Assembly: GCA_944321345.1 (NCBI GenBank)
Contig: CALUKY010000007.1
Coordinates: 1 to 64,000 of the forward strand
Source: an uncultured Paraprevotella sp.
GTDB lineage: Bacteria > Bacteroidota > Bacteroidia > Bacteroidales > Bacteroidaceae
Reading direction: 5' to 3'
Length of the DNA stretch: 64,000 nt
The notes under the pieces were generated by a model, which did not search any database, had not been told where the DNA came from, and worked only from the letters and a program-made list of their open reading frames with translations. Shown here in pieces: positions 34,941-42,722 of the stretch. Both the position numbers and the translations under genes were made by a program. Each line of letters opens with the position of its first letter. Within the stretch, counting starts at the first letter, position 1.

Positions 34941-34972
34941 TTTGGAAAGACAGATTTTTTATGATACATTTG
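34941..34972 (+). promoter_or_regulatory. Promoter of the island operon
   Basis: A perfect -33 TTTG (34941-34944), a 20-nt spacer and a -7 TACATTTG (34965-34972) form the clearest promoter of the island. Transcription would begin near 34980, leaving a leader of about 140 nt before the lipoprotein gene at 35119. Confidence 0.8.
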
Positions 34973-35118
34973 CCAATAAATTCAGTTTATATACTTTCTT
35001 AAATATTTATTGGAATAGATTGAGATAACTAACAAACAAAACCGCTCCATTTCTACGAAGGATAAAAAATCATTTTAGAATCAATAAAAGAATCATTTAC
35101 TTTTTAAAATTATAATTT

Positions 35119-35778
35119 ATGAAACGAATTTACTTTTTTACAGCAACTAGCACCTTTTGCGCTTCTATGTTGCTTATGTCATGTGCACCCAAAGTTGTAT
35201 ATGCACCAACTCCTGCGAATTCTGCTCCTTCTTCTATCAGTAATCCTAACGGTGTTAAAGTTGAAGATGACATTTGTATTGTAATGCAACAAGAAAAACC
35301 TACAACACGTGCTTTCGGTAATGGCAAACACTTTAAATTGACTACTGCACGTAACATAGCTATGGCACAAGCTAGAGCTGAATTCGCAGCTAATATTGCA
35401 GCAGCCATAATAGCTGCAACTGAAGATAACTCAGACGGAGTTAGTAAATACGCAGGTGATAATGATCAAGGCATGGTTGCTGAAGATCAAAGTAGTTCAA
35501 CTAAAGATATGGTAACCTCTATTGCTGCTGAAATAGTTAAAGGAACTGCAGTAATTAAAACATCAACCTATATGTTACCCAACAGACAATACAATGTATA
35601 CGTTTGTTTGGAATATACTGGCGGAAAGGATGCGTTGGCAGAGCAAGCCATAAAAAAAGTCGCTGATGCAGTACCAGAAAATGACGCGCAGAAAATACGC
35701 CAACGTCATGATGAATTCAAGCAATCAATACTAAACTATTTAGAGAAGAACAATGGACAGACAAGTAACGCAGAATAA
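35119..35778 (+). CDS. LPP20-like lipoprotein
   Basis: The 219-aa product has a lipoprotein signal peptide with lipobox LLMSC (Cys about 22). The mature part has a TARNIAMAQARAEFAANIAAAI helix and a strand-rich C-terminal block (TAVIKTSTYMLPNRQYNVYVCLEY) as in LPP20/FlgT-N-type lipoproteins. It is the first gene after the island promoter and overlaps the DUF5683 gene by 26 bp. AT-rich codon use matches the following genes. The role is unknown; envelope location is likely. Confidence 0.75.
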   Translation: MKRIYFFTATSTFCASMLLMSCAPKVVYAPTPANSAPSSISNPNGVKVEDDICIVMQQEKPTTRAFGNGKHFKLTTARNIAMAQARAEFAANIAAAIIAATEDNSDGVSKYAGDNDQGMVAEDQSSSTKDMVTSIAAEIVKGTAVIKTSTYMLPNRQYNVYVCLEYTGGKDALAEQAIKKVADAVPENDAQKIRQRHDEFKQSILNYLEKNNGQTSNAE

Positions 35779-36679
35779 ATTGGTGTTTCGGCTTGTTTTC
35801 ATTCTATTATGTTTGTGGAATGCTTTCGCTACAGAATTATTTGCAGAAACTTATACTAGCCATAAAATCAAACCTCGTTGGGTTAGTGAAGTTCCTTCTG
35901 GAAACTTACCCTACACTTTTGAAGTGACGTTTGTAGATATGGCCTCCTCTTTGGATGGTGCCCGACAGGCTTCAAAAAAAGAACTTTATAACATGATTGC
36001 CAAGCGAGAAAATATTTCCGTTCAGGAAGTCTATGATTATAAAAGTCAACAGCAAGGAAGCGGTCTAAATATCACCGAAAAATCGGATGAGGTATATACA
36101 ATGAAAATCCAAAGTCAGGGAGAAACCGTAAATCTCACCTACAAAAAAATAGATGAATATTGGATTGAAGAACAACACGGAAGTGTTAAAAGCTTCAAGC
36201 TCTATACTTTATATGCGGTAGCACGCTCGGGTATGTTTCCTACATATAGCGATGTAAAAATAACAGAAAAATACGGTTTTGGTCCTGTAGCTATGTCCTT
36301 ATTACCCGGAGCTGGACAAATGTATAAGGGAAGTTATCTGAAAGGCGGCCTCATTTTAGGCTCTGAGGTTGCTCTCATCTCCAGTGTTATTTTATGCGAG
36401 AATCAAAGAGCAGATTATCATAATAAGGTAAAAGAACAGCCACAGTTTGCCAAAGAGTATAACACCAAATCAAATAATTGGGAAACAGGTAGAAATCTGA
36501 TGATCGGACTGGCCGGAGCAATGTATGTATACAATCTCATTGATGCAGCGGTTTCAAATGGTGCACGCAGAGTTAGTTTAAATCCTATAAAAAACTTTGA
36601 CATGTCCTGGAATCCATGCATTATGTTAGATCAACAAAATCAGCCGGGAGTTGGTGTACAGTTTTCACTCAAATTTTAA
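35753..36679 (+). CDS. DUF5683 envelope protein
   Basis: The 308-aa product has an N-terminal signal segment (LVFRLVFILLCLWNAFATELFA), a periplasmic domain of about 150 residues, and the DUF5683 hallmark PVAMSLLPGAGQMYKGSYLKGGLILGS-type block near residue 180 (LLPGAGQMYKGSYLKGG). A second helix (LMIGLAGAMYVYNLIDAAVS) sits near residue 250. The family is found in Bacteroidetes envelopes and has no assigned function. Its start overlaps the lipoprotein gene by 26 bp, implying coupled translation. Confidence 0.82.
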   Translation: MDRQVTQNKLVFRLVFILLCLWNAFATELFAETYTSHKIKPRWVSEVPSGNLPYTFEVTFVDMASSLDGARQASKKELYNMIAKRENISVQEVYDYKSQQQGSGLNITEKSDEVYTMKIQSQGETVNLTYKKIDEYWIEEQHGSVKSFKLYTLYAVARSGMFPTYSDVKITEKYGFGPVAMSLLPGAGQMYKGSYLKGGLILGSEVALISSVILCENQRADYHNKVKEQPQFAKEYNTKSNNWETGRNLMIGLAGAMYVYNLIDAAVSNGARRVSLNPIKNFDMSWNPCIMLDQQNQPGVGVQFSLKF

Positions 36680-36753
36680 CCATCTGTCGTTGGGTACAAA
36701 AACGTACTAAACTATTTACGCAACTACATTATTTATTTCTAAAGATCAAGATT

Positions 36754-38322
36754 ATGAACAAAACTTATGCTATTCTTTATCTGCTGATCGGTTTACTAAT
36801 TAGCAGTTGTACAAAAGACGAAGCAATCCTAACTGCAACAATCAGTGGATACGTTACTGAATACACAAATGCCAACACACCTATTGCAGGTGCATCAGTA
36901 ACCATTGATACCAAAGGTATTACTAAAACCACAGGCAGTGACGGTCGTTATGAGATCACAGCTATCGAGCCAGGCACATACACAGTACAAGTAAGCGCCA
37001 ATGGTTATCAAACAACCACAAAACAGATTACAGTGTATGCAGGCGAAACAAGAACTCTAGATTTCCAGTTATCTCCTGCTGGACAATCTGTAGAAATCGC
37101 TCCCCAAATGCTCAGCTTCGGACCATCGACCAACAAACTGACATTCTCTATCAAGAACAAAGAAAACTCCAGTTTGCAGTATAGCATTACTAATTATCCA
37201 TCTTACATCAGCGTATCTCCAGCTGCTGGCTCTGTTTCTGCCAAAGGTGTGCAAACAATCACTGTAGAAATTAATCGCGATGCAATCACTTCAGACCAAA
37301 CCTGTCAGCTTCTGATTAATATTGGTAACGATTCACATCCTGTAAATATTAGTATCAACTCACAGGAGGTAGCCCAAAAAGTTGTCGTATCTCCAGCTGT
37401 ACTTGATTTTGGAAGCAATTATAACGAGTTACAGTTTACCGTTAAAAACATCGGAACTGCAGGCGATTTGACTTGGAATATTTCAGACCCAATGGAACCA
37501 AGTATTAAAGTTTCTCCTTCAAGCGGAACTACTGCAATGGGAAATTCCACTCAAGTTTCTGTTAAATTAGATCGTTCGCAACTAGCAACTGATTTACAGA
37601 CGTTCTTAAATGTAAATATTCCCGGAGGCTCTGTTTCCGTACAGATTGCCGCTCAAAAGAAGGATGGAGTATCTGGTGATGGAAATACTCCAAGTGGTGA
37701 TATCGCAGTCAAAGCCAATCTGTTGGCATATTATACCTTTGATGATGAAACCATGAACGATTCCTATGACTACGAAATGCATGGACTGCTATATAATAAT
37801 CCGTCATTTACAGACAATACGCCCAATGGAAATGGAAAAGCATTGTTTTTGAACGCGGTTAAAGAACAATATGCCAACATACCGTATATGCCGTTTGCAA
37901 ATCGTACTGCACTTTCCATATCTTTTTGGATAAAAGATCTAGGAAATGGAATATTATTTACCAGTGGTGATGACTACATATATGGTCCGGCTCTTGTTGC
38001 ATTGGAAACTGGAGTATTTCAATTCATAGGAACATCATCTTCTTCAGGAAGAAATGAACTAGATTTCTCTTACAAGACCAAAGCTCTTCAGGATGGAAGA
38101 TGGCATATGGTTTGCGTTACGATGAATAGCGATGGATATGTAGACCTATACATTGACGGTGTAAAAGCCGACACCGGTAAGATTGATACATATGGTTCTT
38201 TTAGAGGAAATAGTATCAAATTTGGAGGTGGAGTGTCTTCCATGTATTTAGACAATATCCGTTTTTACGGTAATAATCTGACCGCAGAAGAAGTAAAAGA
38301 AATATATTATTCCGAAAAATAA
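36754..38322 (+). CDS. Surface lipoprotein: carboxypeptidase-regulatory, two Ig-like and LamG domains
   Basis: The 522-aa product has lipobox LLISSC (Cys about 18). Residues 25-110 form a carboxypeptidase-regulatory-like domain (ISGYVTEYTNANTPIAGASV; DGRYEITAIEPGTYTV). Two Ig-like repeats of about 100 residues follow, each starting with a VxxxxLxFG pattern as in BACON/choice-of-anchor modules. Residues 323-522 are a LamG/concanavalin-like domain (LLAYYTFDDE; GRWHMVCVTMN; VDLYIDGVKADTG). Such layouts bind glycans or proteins outside the cell. The frame is open from 36616, but the ATG at 36754 begins the signal peptide. Confidence 0.85.
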   Translation: MNKTYAILYLLIGLLISSCTKDEAILTATISGYVTEYTNANTPIAGASVTIDTKGITKTTGSDGRYEITAIEPGTYTVQVSANGYQTTTKQITVYAGETRTLDFQLSPAGQSVEIAPQMLSFGPSTNKLTFSIKNKENSSLQYSITNYPSYISVSPAAGSVSAKGVQTITVEINRDAITSDQTCQLLINIGNDSHPVNISINSQEVAQKVVVSPAVLDFGSNYNELQFTVKNIGTAGDLTWNISDPMEPSIKVSPSSGTTAMGNSTQVSVKLDRSQLATDLQTFLNVNIPGGSVSVQIAAQKKDGVSGDGNTPSGDIAVKANLLAYYTFDDETMNDSYDYEMHGLLYNNPSFTDNTPNGNGKALFLNAVKEQYANIPYMPFANRTALSISFWIKDLGNGILFTSGDDYIYGPALVALETGVFQFIGTSSSSGRNELDFSYKTKALQDGRWHMVCVTMNSDGYVDLYIDGVKADTGKIDTYGSFRGNSIKFGGGVSSMYLDNIRFYGNNLTAEEVKEIYYSEK

Positions 38323-38329
38323 AAATAGT

Positions 38330-39085
38330 ATGAAGAAAATAAATTTTATTAACTCTGTCATAAGTGTTTTGGGCGTTAGCTGTATATTTGCGTCCTGTTC
38401 ATTTTTTGAATCTAAAGAAGAAGGTTATAAAGATGACCCTAACAGAGGCCTTGTCATGCGATACACTTTCGACAATGAAACTGCTGAAGACTCTAGTCCT
38501 AAAAAATGTGATGGAGTATTAATTAACAACCCGAACTTCATCTCAGATACCCCCAACGGTATTGGCAAAGCTCTTTTCATTAATGGAATAAAAGAACAAT
38601 CTGTTAACATTCCATACAATCCTACAGCTGACAGCACTTGTTATTCCATGTGTTTTTGGTTAAAAGACTTTACTACTGGTAATATTATTGCTTCGTTTAA
38701 TAGTTATGGCAACAAAAGTGCTCTTAATCTTGTTGCATTAGTAGACAACAGAAACTTTCAATTTAATACCCGACATCAAGATTATAAAGATGATGGAGTT
38801 TCTATCCTAAGCGGTTATGATTATACATCTATCCAACAAGGCGCATGGCATCATATAGCATTTGTCGTGAGTAAAAATGAAACTGAAAAAGCTCTTTCCC
38901 TATATGTTGATGGAGTTTTAACAGACAAACAAGGTTGGAAATATTCTGAATCAACTGCCATAAGGCTACAAATAGGTAATAACTCAAAGGGAAATGTCAG
39001 TTTCAAACTGGACAACTTCAGATTATATAATAGAAGTCTCACTCAGAAAGAAGTCAAGATGATTTATAATTCTGAGAAGAAATAA
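38330..39085 (+). CDS. LamG-domain lipoprotein
   Basis: The 251-aa product has a lipoprotein signal (SVISVLGVSCIFASCSFF) followed directly by one LamG domain. The domain is a clear paralogue of the C-terminal domain of the preceding protein: YTFDNETAEDS, NNPNFISDTPNGIGKALFI and VNIPYNP correspond block for block to its neighbour. It starts 7 bp after that gene, so a local duplication is likely. It is probably a surface-exposed binding protein; the ligand is unknown. Confidence 0.82.
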   Translation: MKKINFINSVISVLGVSCIFASCSFFESKEEGYKDDPNRGLVMRYTFDNETAEDSSPKKCDGVLINNPNFISDTPNGIGKALFINGIKEQSVNIPYNPTADSTCYSMCFWLKDFTTGNIIASFNSYGNKSALNLVALVDNRNFQFNTRHQDYKDDGVSILSGYDYTSIQQGAWHHIAFVVSKNETEKALSLYVDGVLTDKQGWKYSESTAIRLQIGNNSKGNVSFKLDNFRLYNRSLTQKEVKMIYNSEKK

Positions 39086-39103
39086 ATTAGTGTGTAAGAA
39101 AAA

Positions 39104-39144
39104 GTGTCAGGGATAGGAGGAATATATTCCACTATGCTTGACAC
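39104..39144 (+). terminator. Hairpin inside the island operon
   Basis: GTGTCA pairs with TGACAC, enclosing GGATAG/CTATGC-type pairing and a GGAATATATTCC centre. It lies between the LamG gene and the transglutaminase-like gene. The tail ATTTCATTTCT is only moderately T-rich, so it may be a partial terminator or an RNA-processing site. Confidence 0.45.
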
Positions 39145-39169
39145 ATTTCATTTCTAAAATCCGGAAAAT

Positions 39170-40645
39170 ATGAAATACAAATTACTTTCTATAATTTTAC
39201 TTCTGAATGTCTGTCCTTCTCAGGCACAAAATAAATTCGAAGAATATCGAAAGCAAAAGCAACAGGAGTTTAATGCCTTTCGTGATAAACGAATGAAGGA
39301 TTTCAATGAGTATCGTAGAGAACGTAATCAGCAGTTTGCTGAATATATCTCTAAACGCTGGAGTACATTCCAGGCGATGAAAGGTTTGGAACGCCCCATC
39401 TCTCCCAAGCCTAAAGACCCTATACGTTACAAAGGAGGATTAGATATACCCGACGATGAAAAGATACCAATAAAAAAAATATCTTCCATTCCGGTGGCTC
39501 CCATCAAAAAAACGCCCATTGATCTGCCACCTGTCAAAAATGATCCGATAGAATACAAGAAGAAACAAACTTTCATATTCTTGAATACCCAATATCCAAT
39601 AGCATGGGATAAGTATCAAAAAGTAAAATTACGAAATCTGTCGGAGAGCGAAATAGGACGTTGCATGAAGCAAATGTGCAAGCCTCAACATGATGATTTC
39701 TTCAATGACTGTATCATTACAGCACATAACGCAGGCTTCAACGGCTGGGCCAGTTATCTTTTTGCCAAAGAAATTTCAGAAAAAGTGCAGGGAAAAACTG
39801 ATGAAGCGATTATCCTGCAAAACCTATTACTCATTCAAATGGGATATGATACAAGAATATGTAAGGCTGGAAACAGCCTTCGCCTGATGATTGCATCAGA
39901 TCTACCAATCGCTCAAGCTCCATACATCACTATCCGCAAACGTGACTATTATATTATGGAAGTGAAAAGCAGCAGCGTGCAAATCCATACATATGACAAG
40001 AATATGGACAAAGCCGAAAACTATATAGATTTCAACAGTTCTGAGAAAATAAACTTGAGATTCCAATCTACTCCAAAACGCATTGTTCAATCTCAAAAAT
40101 ACCCGGAAATGAAGATTACAGTTTCTACAAACATGAATCTGATAGATTTCTATAAACAGATGCCTATCCTGGCAGGAACGCCATGGGCATTACATTCCCG
40201 GCAAGCTTTTGAGAAGGAAACCAGCAAGCAAGTTCTTCCGAAACTGGTACAGATTCTGAACGGAAAAGACAAAGTAACAGCAACAGCAATGCTACTTGAT
40301 TGGATTCAAACCGGATTCCAATATAAAACTGACGGTGAGCAGTTCGGCTACGAAAAGCCTTTCTTTAAGGAAGAAATCTTTTATTATCCATATTGTGATT
40401 GCGAAGACAGATCCATTCTTTTCAGCTATCTGGTACACAAACTTCTAGGACTTGAAACTGTATTGGTTTTTGCACCAGGTCATTTATTTACAGCCGTGAA
40501 CTTTGAAGAACCTGTGAAAGGCGACTTCTTGATGGCAAACGATAAAAAATATGTTATTTGCGATCCAACCTATATTGGAGCAGGAATCGGAGAATGCATG
40601 CCTACATATAAAACAAAACAACTTAAAATCATTAAAGTCTACTAA
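39170..40645 (+). CDS. Exported transglutaminase-like protein
   Basis: The 491-aa product has a signal peptide (LLSIILLLNVCPSQAQ). An N-terminal charged segment, about residues 22-70, repeats an F-x-x-[YF]-R pattern (KFEEYRKQKQQEFNAFRDKR) and is probably helical. The C-terminal third has transglutaminase/papain-like triad candidates: Cys in PYCDCEDRSILFSYLV (about 411), His in APGHLFTAV (about 438) and Asp in YVICDPTYIGAGIG (about 465). It could be a peptidase or crosslinking enzyme in the envelope. Which of the two Cys is catalytic is unclear. The neighbours are surface proteins it might process. Confidence 0.75.
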   Translation: MKYKLLSIILLLNVCPSQAQNKFEEYRKQKQQEFNAFRDKRMKDFNEYRRERNQQFAEYISKRWSTFQAMKGLERPISPKPKDPIRYKGGLDIPDDEKIPIKKISSIPVAPIKKTPIDLPPVKNDPIEYKKKQTFIFLNTQYPIAWDKYQKVKLRNLSESEIGRCMKQMCKPQHDDFFNDCIITAHNAGFNGWASYLFAKEISEKVQGKTDEAIILQNLLLIQMGYDTRICKAGNSLRLMIASDLPIAQAPYITIRKRDYYIMEVKSSSVQIHTYDKNMDKAENYIDFNSSEKINLRFQSTPKRIVQSQKYPEMKITVSTNMNLIDFYKQMPILAGTPWALHSRQAFEKETSKQVLPKLVQILNGKDKVTATAMLLDWIQTGFQYKTDGEQFGYEKPFFKEEIFYYPYCDCEDRSILFSYLVHKLLGLETVLVFAPGHLFTAVNFEEPVKGDFLMANDKKYVICDPTYIGAGIGECMPTYKTKQLKIIKVY

Positions 40646-40840
40646 TAGTTACCTAATAATAAAAAACGCAACAAATAAGAAATATATGATCTTATTTATT
40701 CTATATAAAATCCAAGTAATCGCCAAATATTTTAGTAGAATAACAATAAGAGATACACTAATAATATTTTTAAGCATAAAATTATATGCAATAAAAATAA
40801 TATACATATCATCAGACTACAAAAAAATAAAATTAAGACT

Positions 40841-42706
40841 ATGAAACGAACTATTATTTTTTTATATATTATTTTATGTACATTACAAATGTCATGCACA
40901 AAAGATATTATTGACATAAATGGAAATATAGTTGGAATAGTTAGTGATGCTAGAACTGGTGAATTCTTATCTGGAGTTTCCGTTACCACCTCTCCCTTGG
41001 GAAAGGCATACACAACTGGTATTGATGGAAAATATGAGTTTCGAAACATTGAATCACAAGAGTACTCTATATCTGTCAGTAAAAATGGATATAATTCAGA
41101 TAAGAAAAGTGTTTTTGTTGAAGTTGGAAAAGATGCCAATCTTGATTTTCAAATAACACCATCATCAGGAAAACTTTTTGTATCTCAGAATGAACTAGAT
41201 TTCGGAAATGAAGTTACAAAATTATCTTTAGATATTTCTAATAAAGGTAACGCCCTCTTGTCATGGCAAATCAGTGAAGATGCAACATGGTTATCATGCA
41301 ATCCCACATCAGGAACAACTCAATCAGGCAATATAACATCTCTTGTGGTAACTGTTGACAGAAAAGGATTAAATAGAGGCAATTATTCTCAAAACCTAAC
41401 AATTACGTCAGATGGTGGTAGTGCTGTCATTAATATTAAAATGATTGTCCAAGGAATAACAATTAATATATCTCCTGATGAACTTGATTTTGGTTCAATC
41501 ATAACCTCAATGCAACTCAGTCTTACCAATAATGGAAACAATAATATTACATACTCTATATCTCCATCAAACTCTTGGATCCAAGTATCCAAAACGAGTG
41601 GAACATTTTCAAAAACAGAGATTATAACAGTTAGTATTAACCGTTCGGGACTCTCCGAAATGAACCATGAAGGCAAACTAACGCTAACCATTGGTGAAGA
41701 GCGAATTGAGATTCCTGTACGTATGAATATCCCTTCAAAAGAGAAACCAACCGTTTCTATGCAAACTATAGAAAATATTACATACAATAGTGCTCTATTT
41801 AAAGGAGGCTTATTTTCTGTAGGTAGCTCACAAGTCTGCAAACATGGTTTCTGTTGGTCTGAACAAGAGCAACCTACAATAAGTAGCGATAACACTTGCA
41901 ATTTTGGCGACACAGAAACAGCTAAGAATTTTACATACAATGCAACATCATTGAAAACGAACACAACATATTACGTCAGAGCATATGCTGAAAATAAAGA
42001 AGGAGTTAGTTATAGCAACCAATTGAAATTCCAAACGAAAGGAGTACCACAAATCGCTAAAGTAGAAACCGGAACAACTACAAAAATTACTTCATCACAA
42101 GCTTTAGTCTGTGGAAACATTATCAGTATTGGCAATGTAAGTAAACTTTCTCAATATGGTCATGTATGGGGCAAAATAGAAAATCCTACAATTTCTGATA
42201 GTAAAACACAATTAGGAGAAATAACTTCTACAGGTGCTTACACCTCAACTTTAACAGAACTTTCTCCCAATACGATTTATCACGTAAGAGCGTATGCAAT
42301 AAATGAGGTTGGAATATCATACGGCAAAGACATTGTATTCACAACAGAACTTGCTGATGTTACCCTCTCAACAGAATCCATCAATAATATAACTCACAAA
42401 ACAGCCGTATGTCACGGGAATATCGTATCAACCGGTGGTAACAGTATTTTAGAGAAAGGTTTTTGCTGGGGGAAAACATCTACACCAACAATAAATAATA
42501 ATGTAATAGTTGCAAATACAATATCCAATTCATTTAGTGCTACTCTTAATGAATTAGATGAAAGTACAATATATCATGTACGCGCATATGTTAAGACCTC
42601 AGCCGGAGAAATTTTTTACGGTAATGACGTGGCTTTCTCAACAACAGCTAAAAGTATTAATATATCAAAAAGTGAATACGATGAAGATATCAATTGGACA
42701 AAATAA
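40841..42706 (+). CDS. Surface lipoprotein: carboxypeptidase-regulatory, two Ig-like and three FN3-like domains
   Basis: The 621-aa product has lipobox LQMSC (Cys about 17). A carboxypeptidase-regulatory-like domain (24-105, IVGIVSDARTGEFLSGVSV) and two VxxxELDFG Ig-like repeats (105-300) follow, the same start as the lipoprotein at 36754. Three FN3-like repeats (300-400, 400-505, 505-605) each end in a TxYxVRAYAxNxxGxxY motif. It looks like a stalk or adhesin. The upstream 195-bp gap is very AT-rich and shows no clear promoter. Confidence 0.8.
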   Translation: MKRTIIFLYIILCTLQMSCTKDIIDINGNIVGIVSDARTGEFLSGVSVTTSPLGKAYTTGIDGKYEFRNIESQEYSISVSKNGYNSDKKSVFVEVGKDANLDFQITPSSGKLFVSQNELDFGNEVTKLSLDISNKGNALLSWQISEDATWLSCNPTSGTTQSGNITSLVVTVDRKGLNRGNYSQNLTITSDGGSAVINIKMIVQGITINISPDELDFGSIITSMQLSLTNNGNNNITYSISPSNSWIQVSKTSGTFSKTEIITVSINRSGLSEMNHEGKLTLTIGEERIEIPVRMNIPSKEKPTVSMQTIENITYNSALFKGGLFSVGSSQVCKHGFCWSEQEQPTISSDNTCNFGDTETAKNFTYNATSLKTNTTYYVRAYAENKEGVSYSNQLKFQTKGVPQIAKVETGTTTKITSSQALVCGNIISIGNVSKLSQYGHVWGKIENPTISDSKTQLGEITSTGAYTSTLTELSPNTIYHVRAYAINEVGISYGKDIVFTTELADVTLSTESINNITHKTAVCHGNIVSTGGNSILEKGFCWGKTSTPTINNNVIVANTISNSFSATLNELDESTIYHVRAYVKTSAGEIFYGNDVAFSTTAKSINISKSEYDEDINWTK

Positions 42707-42722
42707 AAAAAAGGTTCTGAAA

